From: Nitrospirota bacterium
GTDB lineage: Bacteria; Nitrospirota; Thermodesulfovibrionia; UBA6902
Assembly (NCBI GenBank): GCA_016222905.1
Contig: JACRPZ010000053.1
Span: 1-53,646 of the forward strand
DNA length: 53,646 nt
Direction of reading: 5' to 3'
The position numbers were made by a program, and so were the translations under genes. This document shows positions 17,982-25,521 of this stretch, piece by piece. Positions within the stretch are counted from its first letter, which is position 1, and the number at the start of each line of letters is the position of its first letter. Under the pieces are notes generated by a model. The model was not told where the DNA came from and did not search any database. It was given only the letters and a program-made list of their open reading frames with translations.

Positions 17982-18872
17982 ATGGAGAAAGTAATTCTTG
18001 AGACGGAGATGCCTGATATCGGAACCCCCAGACGCGGGAAGGTGAGGGACATTTATGACCTTGGAGAGAATCTGCTTCTCGTGGTATCGGACAGGATCTC
18101 AGCGTTTGATGTAATCCTGCCAAACGGCATTCCGGGGAAGGGGAGGATACTCACACAAATATCAAGATATTGGTTCAAACAGATGGAGGATATCATTAAG
18201 AATCACATTATAGCTGCTGATGTAAAAGATTTCCCGGCGTCTCTTCAGAAGTATTCGGACATTCTTGAAGGCAGGAGCATGCTTGTCAAAAAAGCCAAAC
18301 CCATGCCTGTTGAATGTATTGTGAGGGGATATCTTTCAGGCTCAGGATGGCAGGAATATAAAAAGACTGGAAATGTCTGCGGCATAAAACTTAAGGATGG
18401 GCTTCTTGAGTCCGCAAGGCTCGATGAACCGATCTTCACTCCAAGCACAAAGGCGGAAGAGGGGCATGATATTAATATTTCATTTGATGAAATGAAGAAT
18501 ATCATAGGCAGTGAAACAGCGGAGAGGCTCAAAGAGATAAGCATAAAAATTTACTCAAATGCAAGGGCTATGGCAGAGGAGAAAAAGATAATCATCGCAG
18601 ACACTAAATTCGAATTCGGAATGTACAACGGAGAAATTATTTTAATTGATGAACTTCTTACGCCTGATTCATCCCGCTTCTGGTCTATGGAGAATTATGC
18701 GCCGGGCAGGGGGCAGGATAGTTATGACAAGCAGATCGTGCGGGACTATCTGCTCACCCTTGACTGGGACAAGACTTATCCGGGGCCTTCGCTTCCCGGT
18801 TATATAATTGAGAAGGCTGCCGGACGGTACAGGGAGATTTTCGATATACTGTCATCCGGGAGAGAGGGTTGA
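17982..18872 (+). CDS. purC: Phosphoribosylaminoimidazole-succinocarboxamide synthase
   Basis: This 296-residue SAICAR synthetase joins CAIR and aspartate with ATP in purine synthesis. Recognisable segments are [21 protein letters not shown] near 12-32, [18 protein letters not shown] near 32-49, [17 protein letters not shown] near 108-124, IADTKFEFG near 206-214 and LTPDSSRFW near 227-235. This is the longer form of the enzyme, common in many bacteria. A ribosome binding site gaggaggg lies 7 bases before the ATG. Purines made here use formyl-THF, the product of fhs, so the window holds both ends of that link. Confidence 0.96.
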   Translation: MEKVILETEMPDIGTPRRGKVRDIYDLGENLLLVVSDRISAFDVILPNGIPGKGRILTQISRYWFKQMEDIIKNHIIAADVKDFPASLQKYSDILEGRSMLVKKAKPMPVECIVRGYLSGSGWQEYKKTGNVCGIKLKDGLLESARLDEPIFTPSTKAEEGHDINISFDEMKNIIGSETAERLKEISIKIYSNARAMAEEKKIIIADTKFEFGMYNGEIILIDELLTPDSSRFWSMENYAPGRGQDSYDKQIVRDYLLTLDWDKTYPGPSLPGYIIEKAAGRYREIFDILSSGREG

Positions 18873-18898
18873 CATGTTATCTATGTTTTAGCTATAAA
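18869..18898 (+). promoter_or_regulatory. Sigma70-like promoter for the riboswitch transcript
   Basis: TTGACA (18869-18874) and TATAAA (18893-18898) are separated by 18 bases. The promoter overlaps the purC stop codon and would start transcription at about 18905, exactly at the 5' edge of the riboswitch. Confidence 0.75.
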
Positions 18899-18905
18899 TA
18901 AACAC

Positions 18906-19013
18906 GTAAAGGGGAGTAGCTGAGTCAGCGGCTATCGTCAACACGTTCCGCCCAAATGAATTGTGCGGGACCGGTACCGCTGGTTAGGTAAAACTAACAA
19001 GCAAGACCTTTAC
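18906..19013 (+). promoter_or_regulatory. yybP-ykoY family (manganese) riboswitch
   Basis: The element begins gtaaaggggagtagc (18906-18920) and ends gcaagacctttac (19001-19013), the two conserved ends of the yybP-ykoY Mn2+ aptamer. The P1 helix is gtaagg-type: gtaaagg at 18906-18912 pairs with cctttac at 19007-19013. The 3' arm of P1 is also the 5' arm of the terminator at 19004-19052. Metal-bound P1 would therefore prevent termination, giving an ON switch. The downstream P-type ATPase fits known regulons of this aptamer. Confidence 0.9.
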
Positions 19014-19052
19014 CGCGATGATAATAAAGATTGTTGCGGTAAAGGTCTTTTT
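19004..19052 (+). terminator. Riboswitch-controlled intrinsic terminator
   Basis: A perfect 13-bp stem (agacctttaccgc at 19004-19016; gcggtaaaggtct at 19036-19048) is followed by a T run. It competes with riboswitch P1 for cctttac. It lies 30 bases before the zinc-ribbon protein gene. Confidence 0.9.
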
Positions 19053-19081
19053 AATTTAAAACAAAAAAGGAGGTAACACTA

Positions 19082-19381
19082 ATGAGGCCGAGTGAAAGAG
19101 AAGCAGAATTTGTCGCAAGGATGGAATTTGAAAAGAGAAAAAAGATTGAGGAGGAGAAACACAAGAAGCTTAAAGCAGAGGAGAAGAAGAGACTGAAAGA
19201 CCTTCATAATATGAGGTGCCCCAAGTGCGGAATGGAATTGATAGAGATAGACTATAAAGAGGTAAAGGTTGATAAATGCTCTGAATGTGACGGCATATGG
19301 CTTGATGCCGGTGAACTTGAAGCTGTATCAAAGCTTGAAAAGACAGGGCTTGATAAACTGTTCGGTGTCTTTAAGAAGTAA
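19082..19381 (+). CDS. TFIIB-type zinc-ribbon protein
   Basis: This is a 99-residue protein. The first 40 residues are a charged Lys/Glu helix. Residues about 43-77 are a zinc ribbon of the zf-TFIIB type (RCPKCGMELIEI, then VDKCSECDGIWLDAGELE). Such proteins are usually of unknown function. A strong ribosome binding site (aaaggaggt) lies 7 bases before the ATG. It is the first gene after the Mn2+ riboswitch and precedes the cation ATPase by 77 bases, so it is likely manganese-regulated and may serve metal handling; that role is inference. Confidence 0.85.
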   Translation: MRPSEREAEFVARMEFEKRKKIEEEKHKKLKAEEKKRLKDLHNMRCPKCGMELIEIDYKEVKVDKCSECDGIWLDAGELEAVSKLEKTGLDKLFGVFKK

Positions 19382-19458
19382 TTAAAAAAAGCCGGGTTAG
19401 GATATGAGTTGATTTGTTTCATATATATTGAATCCGGCAACTCTGATAACGGAGGCTT

Positions 19459-22179
19459 ATGCACTGGCATCAAAAGGATATTAATAATGTCATTGAAGAA
19501 CTGAAATCATCATTGCAGGGCATTTCTTCAGAGGATGCTGTCAGGCGTCTCGAAGAATACGGCCCTAACGAATTAAAGGAGAAAGCGAAGAAGACCCCGC
19601 TACTGATGTTTTTTGACCAGTTCAAGGATTTCATGATAATGGTGCTTATCGCTGCCGCCGTTATTTCAGGGTTCATCGGTGAGTTGTCCGACACCATAGC
19701 AATAATTGTAATTGTCGTCATCAATGCGGTTATCGGCTTTATACAGGAATACAGGGCTGAAAAGGCGATGGCCGCACTTAAAAAGATGGCTGCTCCTTTT
19801 GCAACGGCAATAAGGAACGGTGTGCCTGAGACCGTTCCCGCTTCCCTGCTTGTTCCCGGTGATGTTGTCATACTTGAGGCCGGCAAGATAATGCCTGCTG
19901 ATATGAGGCTTATAGAGTCCGCGCAACTGAAGGTGGAAGAGGCTGCACTCACAGGTGAATCTGAGGCAGTTCTGAAACATACACACGCGCTTCATGATGA
20001 GCATCTGCCGTTGGGCGACAGAAAGAATTTAACATACAAGGGCACCTTCGCGACCTATGGCCGCGGATCAGGCATCATCGTCGCGACAGGCATGAATACA
20101 GAGCTTGGCAAGATCGCGACAATGCTGCAGGAAGAGGAAGAGGTGAAGACCCCGCTTCAGAAAAGGCTTGCCAGCTTCGGCCAGAAACTCGCCATCGCCG
20201 TGCTTGCCATATGCGCCATAGTTTTCGGCATCGGCGTGATGCGAGGGGAGGATCCTATGCTGATGCTCCTTACCGCTATCTCCCTTGCTGTTGCCGCGAT
20301 CCCTGAAGCGCTGCCGGCGGTCATAACGATATCCCTTGCATTAGGCGCAAAAAAGCTGGTACAGCAGAATGCCCTCATAAGGAAGCTCCCTGCCGTTGAA
20401 ACGCTCGGCTCAGTCACCTACATATGCTCAGACAAGACAGGCACTCTCACGCTCAATAAAATGACGGTGGAGGAGATGTATGTTCATAACGAAATAGTTA
20501 AAAGTGAAAAGTTAAAAGTGGAAAGTGAAGAAGCTGCAAAACTCTTAACTCTCAACTCTCAACTCTCAACTCTTTTTACCGCTCTCGCTCTCAGCAATGA
20601 CGCTTTTTTTGATAAGGACGGCAAACTTATGGGTGACCCTACTGAGACTGCGCTTTTTGATATCGCCGACAAGAATGGATTTAATAAGCAGGAACTTGAG
20701 AAGGGGTACCCCCGCGTTGCTGAGATCCCGTTTGATTCTGACAGGAAATGCATGACGACATTTCATAAAATTTCCCCTCACCCTAACCCTCTCCCTCAAG
20801 GGGCGAGGGAAACTCAAAATACCCCTACCTTGAGGGGAGGGGATACAGGGGAGGGTGAGTCTAAATTTATCTCTTTTACCAAAGGTGCTATTGAAGTCCT
20901 CATTGATAAATCAGATAACATCATGACGGCTGACGGCTTGCAGCCGATTAATAAAGAAGAGATCATAAAAATCGGTGACAGGATGGCTGCTGACGGTCTG
21001 CGTGTTCTTTGCGTTGCCATGAGAAGGTGGGACAGCCTTCCTGATGATATCTCTTTTGAAAACGTTGAGACAGGACTTACCATTATAGGGCTCACCGGCA
21101 TGATGGACCCTCCAAGAGAAGAGGCAAAAGAAGCTGTAGCGATGTGCATAAAAGCGGGAATAAAACCCGTGATGATAACCGGAGACCATCCCATTACAGC
21201 GAAGGAGATAGCAAAGAGGCTCGATATCATTGATGATGACCCAAGGACGATAATTACCGGAAGAGAGCTTGATAATCTGACAATGGAGGAATTTGAGGAA
21301 AGGGTAGAGCATATAAGAGTTTACGCGAGGGTGGCGCCTGAGCAGAAGCTTAAGATAGTAAAGGCGCTTCAGGATAAAGGGCAGTTTGTCGCGATGACCG
21401 GTGACGGGGTTAATGACGCACCTGCATTAAAGCGGTCTGACATCGGCGTTGCCATGGGAATTACAGGGACCGATGTTTCCAAAGAGGCCTCGGATATGAT
21501 ACTGCTTGACGACAATTTCGCTACCATAGTGAAGGCTGTAAAGGAAGGCAGGAAGATATATGACAACATCAGGAAATTCGTAAAATATCTCCTTACAACC
21601 AACTCGGGAGAGATATGGACCCTCTTCCTCGCTCCGCTGGTCGGGCTGCCGATCCCGCTTTTGCCGATACATATACTCTGGATAAATCTGGTTACGGACA
21701 GCCTTCCCGCCCTTGCACTTTCAGCAGAACCTGCTGAAGGAGATGTTATGAGCAGGCCCCCGCGGCATCCGAAGGAAAGTATATTCGCTTATGGATTGGG
21801 GATTCACGCTATATGGGTCGGCCTCTTGATGGGCGGAGTTGTCCTGTTTGTCCAGGCATGGTCAATCAATACGGGGCACGCTCACTGGCAGACGATGGTA
21901 TTTACCGTACTCTGCCTGACACAGCTCGGCCATGTCCTTGCCATAAGGTCGGAGAAACAGTCCCTGTTCACCATAGGCTTGTTCACTAACAAATACCTGC
22001 TCGGAGCAGTTGTATTGACCTTTATGCTTCAGATGGCAACCATATATATTCCGGTATTTAACTCTGTATTTAAAACAGAGCCGTTGACTATAAATGAACT
22101 GGCGTTAACGCTCGCATTATCGTCTATAGTTTTCATTGCGGTTGAGATAGAGAAGTGGTGGAAGAGGAGAATGGGATAG
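19459..22179 (+). CDS. P-type cation-transporting ATPase (probable Mn2+/Ca2+ exporter)
   Basis: This 906-residue P2A-like pump has the N-terminal cation-ATPase segment, TGES at 165-168, the M4 motif AAIPEALPAVITISLALG near 276-293, phosphorylation Asp325 in CSDKTGTLT, TGDGVNDAPALK at 647-658, and WINLVTDSLPALAL in M6. The closest known classes are SERCA-like Ca2+ and bacterial Mn2+ pumps; the upstream Mn2+ riboswitch argues for Mn2+ efflux. The nucleotide-binding domain carries two odd low-complexity insertions, at residues about 347-371 and 438-467. These are interspersed DNA repeats read in frame. All catalytic motifs are intact, so it is probably functional. Confidence 0.92.
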   Translation: MHWHQKDINNVIEELKSSLQGISSEDAVRRLEEYGPNELKEKAKKTPLLMFFDQFKDFMIMVLIAAAVISGFIGELSDTIAIIVIVVINAVIGFIQEYRAEKAMAALKKMAAPFATAIRNGVPETVPASLLVPGDVVILEAGKIMPADMRLIESAQLKVEEAALTGESEAVLKHTHALHDEHLPLGDRKNLTYKGTFATYGRGSGIIVATGMNTELGKIATMLQEEEEVKTPLQKRLASFGQKLAIAVLAICAIVFGIGVMRGEDPMLMLLTAISLAVAAIPEALPAVITISLALGAKKLVQQNALIRKLPAVETLGSVTYICSDKTGTLTLNKMTVEEMYVHNEIVKSEKLKVESEEAAKLLTLNSQLSTLFTALALSNDAFFDKDGKLMGDPTETALFDIADKNGFNKQELEKGYPRVAEIPFDSDRKCMTTFHKISPHPNPLPQGARETQNTPTLRGGDTGEGESKFISFTKGAIEVLIDKSDNIMTADGLQPINKEEIIKIGDRMAADGLRVLCVAMRRWDSLPDDISFENVETGLTIIGLTGMMDPPREEAKEAVAMCIKAGIKPVMITGDHPITAKEIAKRLDIIDDDPRTIITGRELDNLTMEEFEERVEHIRVYARVAPEQKLKIVKALQDKGQFVAMTGDGVNDAPALKRSDIGVAMGITGTDVSKEASDMILLDDNFATIVKAVKEGRKIYDNIRKFVKYLLTTNSGEIWTLFLAPLVGLPIPLLPIHILWINLVTDSLPALALSAEPAEGDVMSRPPRHPKESIFAYGLGIHAIWVGLLMGGVVLFVQAWSINTGHAHWQTMVFTVLCLTQLGHVLAIRSEKQSLFTIGLFTNKYLLGAVVLTFMLQMATIYIPVFNSVFKTEPLTINELALTLALSSIVFIAVEIEKWWKRRMG
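20497..20572. repeat. In-frame repeat insertion in the ATPase gene (first)
   Basis: The left arm is runs of gttaaaagt/gaaaagt and the right arm is repeated aactctc units, roughly inverted to each other (agttaaaagtg against caactctt-type). It encodes about 25 residues (KSEKLKVESEE, then LLTLNSQLSTL) within the nucleotide-binding domain. Related gagttaagagttcagagtt units occur in both transglutaminase-like genes. Confidence 0.6.
20771..20861. repeat. In-frame palindromic repeat insertion in the ATPase gene (second)
   Basis: This is a C-rich arm (ctcaccct at 20777) and a G-rich arm ending agggtgag (to 20860), with the inner arms ctccctcaagggg and accttgaggggaggg. It encodes residues like SPHPNPLPQGARE, which have no place in a P-type ATPase. 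A related unit lies between genes at about 17871-17890. Confidence 0.8.
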
Positions 22180-22183
22180 ATTA

Positions 22184-24160
22184 ATGAAGGCTGATGTTCT
22201 CTTCCCCATAAATGCCGGTGCATTTACTTACCTTGTTCCTGAAGAGTTTGAATCAAGAATTAAAATCGGCGCGCGTGTTCTTGCCCCTTTCAGAAGAGGG
22301 AAAAAAATAGGCATAGTTCAGAGCGTGCAACGCAGAGCGCAGATCTCAGACTCCAGGAAAATAATTCTGAAATCGATAGAGGGGCTTCTGGATGATGAGC
22401 CGTTCCTTCCTGAAAATTTATTAAATATAATTCAGTGGACGGGCCAGTACTACTTATCAAATTCCGGCCTGGCTTTGAAGAACGCTGTGCCGTCAGCCTT
22501 CTTTACCGGCAAGAAAGCCGGCAGATCGAGGATTAATTATGATGAGAAGATAAAAAAGGCAAAGACGCTGGATTTGACTGGCGAACAAATCAATGCCCTC
22601 TCCGAAATAAACAGCACAGATAAAGGTGTATTCCTTCTGCATGGCGTAACAGGCAGCGGCAAGACCGAGGTCTACATCAGAGCGATTAAATCCCTTCATG
22701 AAGGAAGGGAGGCGATAGTCCTTGTTCCTGAGATCGCAATCACCGCACAGATGATCGAGAGGTTCAGGAGTAATTTTGGAGACAGCGTTGTTTTTTTTCA
22801 CAGCGGTTTGTCTATAGGGGAAAGGATCACCCAGTGGCGGAAGATGAGAAACGGGGAGATCAAAGTAGTTATCGGTGTCAGGAGCGCTGTCTTTGCGCCG
22901 TTTGAGAATATAGGGCTTATTGTTGTGGATGAAGAGCAGGAGGCTTCATACAAACAGTTTGAAGGGCTCAGGTACAGCGCCAGGGATGTAGCGCTTGCAA
23001 GAGGGCAGCTTGAAGGTTTTAAATTAATCCTCGGTTCCGCAACACCTTCTATGGAGGCTTATTACAATGCTAAGAATGGGAAATTCAGATACCTCGAACT
23101 GACGCAAAGGGTAGAGCAAAGGCCTTTGCCTGATGTGGAAATTATAGACATGACAAAGGAGGAGAAGCAGACATTCTCCATGTCAAGTAAACTTCTGAAA
23201 GCATTAAAAGATAATGTTGGCAGTGGGCATCAATCTCTCATAATGCTAAACAGGCGGGGCTACTCACCTTTCTTTATGTGCACCGACTGCGGGCATACAT
23301 ATAAATGCCCGGCTTGCAGCATTACCCTTATTTATCATAAAGACACGAATACACTTAATTGTCATTACTGTGGTTCGTTTCTTTATCCTGAAGTACAATG
23401 CCCGAACTGCAAAGGAACGAAAATAAAACATTTAGGCGCCGGCACACAGAGGGTTGAAGAAGAGATTATTTCACTAATCCCTGAGATGTCGTTTAAAAGA
23501 ATGGATAGAGATACCACGCAGAAGAAGCTCTCGCATTACAGGATTATCAAACAGATGGAAGAGAAGAAGATTGATATGCTCTTGGGCACGCAGATGGTTG
23601 CAAAGGGACATGACTTCCCTGACGTAACATTATCAGCTGTCATATCGGCTGATATCGCCCTCAACATGCCTGACTTCAGAACAGCGGAGAGGGCTTTCCA
23701 GCTCTTCACGCAGCTTGCAGGCAGGGCAGGGCGGGGCGATGCGCACGGCAAGGCGTACATACAGACCTATGAACCGGAACATTATGTTTTTGACTATGTG
23801 CGTGATCATGATTACAAGGGGTTTTATGATAAGGAGATAGAACTAAGAAAGGAACTCTCATATCCTCCGTTCAGCAAGCTGGTGCGCATAGTCTTTAACT
23901 TTAAGACGAAAGAGAGCGCAAAGAATATCATGAAGGATATTTCAAAGAAGATGAAAACCGCCGAAGGGAGCGGAGTTGAGATTCTCGGGCCTGCCCCTGC
24001 TCCGATTGCAAAGATCAGGAATCTTTGGAGGTGGCATCTAATACTGAAGGGCAAAAACTCAAAGGTACTCAGAAAAAAGTCAACTGAGATATTAGAGATG
24101 CTGAAGGATATCAAGGACGTGAGGACAGATGTTGATGTAAATCCGATAAGTATGCTGTAA
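22184..24160 (+). CDS. priA: Primosomal protein N', replication restart helicase
   Basis: This 658-residue helicase restarts collapsed replication forks. The N-terminal 3'-DNA-binding domain opens ADVLFPINAGAFTYLVPEEF. Walker A is GVTGSGKTEVYI near 154-165, and the DEEQ box is VVDEEQEASYKQFEG near 246-260. The zinc cluster is CTDCG...CPACS...CHYCG...CPNC near 366-407. Helicase motifs LGTQMVAKGHDFPDV and LAGRAGRGDAHG follow. Its length is slightly shorter than E. coli PriA (732). It starts 4 bases after the ATPase stop; functional linkage to that gene is unlikely. Confidence 0.95.
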   Translation: MKADVLFPINAGAFTYLVPEEFESRIKIGARVLAPFRRGKKIGIVQSVQRRAQISDSRKIILKSIEGLLDDEPFLPENLLNIIQWTGQYYLSNSGLALKNAVPSAFFTGKKAGRSRINYDEKIKKAKTLDLTGEQINALSEINSTDKGVFLLHGVTGSGKTEVYIRAIKSLHEGREAIVLVPEIAITAQMIERFRSNFGDSVVFFHSGLSIGERITQWRKMRNGEIKVVIGVRSAVFAPFENIGLIVVDEEQEASYKQFEGLRYSARDVALARGQLEGFKLILGSATPSMEAYYNAKNGKFRYLELTQRVEQRPLPDVEIIDMTKEEKQTFSMSSKLLKALKDNVGSGHQSLIMLNRRGYSPFFMCTDCGHTYKCPACSITLIYHKDTNTLNCHYCGSFLYPEVQCPNCKGTKIKHLGAGTQRVEEEIISLIPEMSFKRMDRDTTQKKLSHYRIIKQMEEKKIDMLLGTQMVAKGHDFPDVTLSAVISADIALNMPDFRTAERAFQLFTQLAGRAGRGDAHGKAYIQTYEPEHYVFDYVRDHDYKGFYDKEIELRKELSYPPFSKLVRIVFNFKTKESAKNIMKDISKKMKTAEGSGVEILGPAPAPIAKIRNLWRWHLILKGKNSKVLRKKSTEILEMLKDIKDVRTDVDVNPISML

Positions 24161-24170
24161 GCAGCTCTTT

Positions 24171-24220
24171 TTGTCACCATTGTCACTGATGGGGTATAAT
24201 TGTACAGTAATTCATGAATT
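24171..24220 (+). promoter_or_regulatory. Promoter and operator of a TA operon
   Basis: TTGTCA (24171-24176) and TATAAT (24195-24200) are separated by 18 bases. The perfect 12-bp palindrome aattcatgaatt (24209-24220) lies just after the likely transcription start, a natural repressor site. An aaggaggt ribosome binding site follows at 24225-24232. Confidence 0.65.
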
Positions 24221-24236
24221 GTTCAAGGAGGTAAAA

Positions 24237-24434
24237 ATGGGTGTCGGCGTCATGGTTGATTTAAAGGTGGAAGACATAGCTGCTTCGATTAAGAAAATGA
24301 CAAAGTCAGACAAAGAAGCACTGCTCCTCATTTTGTCAGGAGAAGGCAAGGAAGTTGCCAGAAGATTAAAAGAAGTAAAATCTAAAAAAGTAAAAACCCT
24401 TACAAGAGAGGAGACGTTCAAGGATGTCCTATAA
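24237..24434 (+). CDS. Antitoxin (RelE/ParE partner)
   Basis: This is a small protein of 65 residues when started at ATG 24237, which has a perfect ribosome binding site (aaggaggt) five bases upstream. A longer open frame from 24171 would lie across the promoter. The charged helix-rich sequence (VEDIAASIKKMTKSDKEALL) ends TREETFKDVL, an AT-type C-terminal tail common in RelE partners. The stop overlaps the toxin start by 11 bases. The family is not clear; position and size make it the antitoxin. Confidence 0.72.
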   Translation: MGVGVMVDLKVEDIAASIKKMTKSDKEALLLILSGEGKEVARRLKEVKSKKVKTLTREETFKDVL

Positions 24435-24714
24435 GGATGAATATCATCCGAAGGTCAAATCCGATCTAAAGAAACTTGATAAACCCGTCGTACGTGAAAT
24501 CTACGACGTGCATATAGATAAAATTCTGCTTCATCCTTTCGTAAACGAAAATCTTCACGGTGAGCTTGAGGGATCATCAAGCTATCATTTCAGAAAAAAC
24601 AAAGTAGATTACAGAATAGCCTATTCCGTTGATGACTCCAGGAAAGTTGTTTACTTCCTGATGATGGCAAAGAGAGAAAATTTCTACGAGATATTGAAGA
24701 GGCGGCTGCTGTAA
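24424..24714 (+). CDS. RelE/ParE-type toxin
   Basis: This 96-residue protein has YHPKVKSDLKKLDKPVVREIY near the N-terminus and a core SSSYHFRKNKVDYRIAYSVDD, the common core of RelE/ParE toxins. The end MMAKRENFYEILKRR is the typical C-terminal strand and helix. It probably acts as a ribosome-dependent mRNA endonuclease or a gyrase poison. The start overlaps the antitoxin gene. Confidence 0.85.
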   Translation: MSYKDEYHPKVKSDLKKLDKPVVREIYDVHIDKILLHPFVNENLHGELEGSSSYHFRKNKVDYRIAYSVDDSRKVVYFLMMAKRENFYEILKRRLL

Positions 24715-24746
24715 AATTCGTTAAAGTGAACAATAGGTGCTTAAGT

Positions 24747-24775
24747 TTGACAAGTGATTATCAGAATGTCACAAT
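24747..24775 (+). promoter_or_regulatory. Promoter of the second RelE-type TA pair
   Basis: TTGACA (24747-24752) and CACAAT (24770-24775) are 17 bases apart. The antitoxin start is 39 bases further. Confidence 0.5.
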
Positions 24776-24813
24776 AGTCTTAATTATGGTCAACCTTAAT
24801 GGAGGTCATTGAA

Positions 24814-25074
24814 ATGAAAACCTTATCGCTTTCTGAGGTAAAGATGAAATTAAGCATGCTTGTCGAGTCTGTTTATAAAACCGACGAGGAGATAGTCATA
24901 ACAAAAAACGGCTCGCCTGCCGCTGTCCTGATAAGTCCTGATGAGTTTGAGAGCCTGAAAGAGACCATTGCCGTCCGTTCGGATGCGTCTCTCATGAACG
25001 AGATTAAAAAAGGTTTGAAAAATCTGAGAGCAAGGAAGGCAAAACTGTATACACTGGAAGAACTGTTTAAATAA
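24814..25074 (+). CDS. Phd/YefM family antitoxin
   Basis: This is 86 residues from ATG 24814, chosen because ggaggt at 24802-24807 is correctly spaced and the protein then begins MKTLSLSEVKMKLSMLVESV like the family. An earlier ATG at 24799 lies before that site. The core VITKNGSPAAVLISPDEFESL is diagnostic for Phd/YefM antitoxins. The toxin gene follows after 12 bases. Confidence 0.9.
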   Translation: MKTLSLSEVKMKLSMLVESVYKTDEEIVITKNGSPAAVLISPDEFESLKETIAVRSDASLMNEIKKGLKNLRARKAKLYTLEELFK

Positions 25075-25086
25075 ACATTCTCAGCC

Positions 25087-25377
25087 ATGACACATTCAAT
25101 CCGTAAGCTGAAAGTTCCCGATGATATTGCGCATTTCATCCGTACCATGCATCCCGATCTAAAAAAGAAGATCAGAGCAGGCCTCGGCATAATCCTGACA
25201 AATACAGCCGGCGGCAAAGCGCTTAAGGATGAACTCGCTGGACTGCGGAGTTTTCGTGTCAGCAGGTTCAGGATTATTTACAGAGAAGGCAGGAATGTAA
25301 TTGAGATAGTCGCCATCGGCCCCCGTGAGCGGATATACGAAGAAACATACAGGCTTTTAAAAAAAGAGAGGAAGTAA
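25087..25377 (+). CDS. RelE-type toxin
   Basis: This 96-residue toxin has LKKKIRAGLGIILTN, ELAGLRSFRVSRFRIIYREG and VIEIVAIGPRERIYEET, the sequence of features expected for RelE/StbE toxins. The basic/Arg-rich centre is consistent with an mRNA-cleaving active site. No strong ribosome binding site precedes the ATG, so translation may depend on the antitoxin gene upstream. Confidence 0.9.
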   Translation: MTHSIRKLKVPDDIAHFIRTMHPDLKKKIRAGLGIILTNTAGGKALKDELAGLRSFRVSRFRIIYREGRNVIEIVAIGPRERIYEETYRLLKKERK

Positions 25378-25423
25378 TTTATATTCCTATCTCATTGATA
25401 GCGAAGCAACCTCCTCTCTTCTC

Positions 25424-25446
25424 GTCATTCCGGCTTGTCCGGAATC
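25424..25446. repeat. Palindromic interspersed repeat, partial unit
   Basis: The sequence gtcattccggcttgtccggaatc is a short inverted repeat (attccgg/ccggaat). It is the intergenic relative of the longer unit read in frame in the first transglutaminase-like gene at 46713-46793. Confidence 0.7.
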
Positions 25447-25521
25447 TTTCTTTTGAAAAATTCTCTCACAAATCTCTCCTGTATTGTATAATCAATAAAT
25501 TCTATATAATGTCGACAAGCG

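Noticed and set aside
19459-22179. Potassium or copper P-type ATPase
   Set aside because: There is no CPx motif or heavy-metal domain; the PEALP motif and M6 NLVTD pattern are P2A-like.
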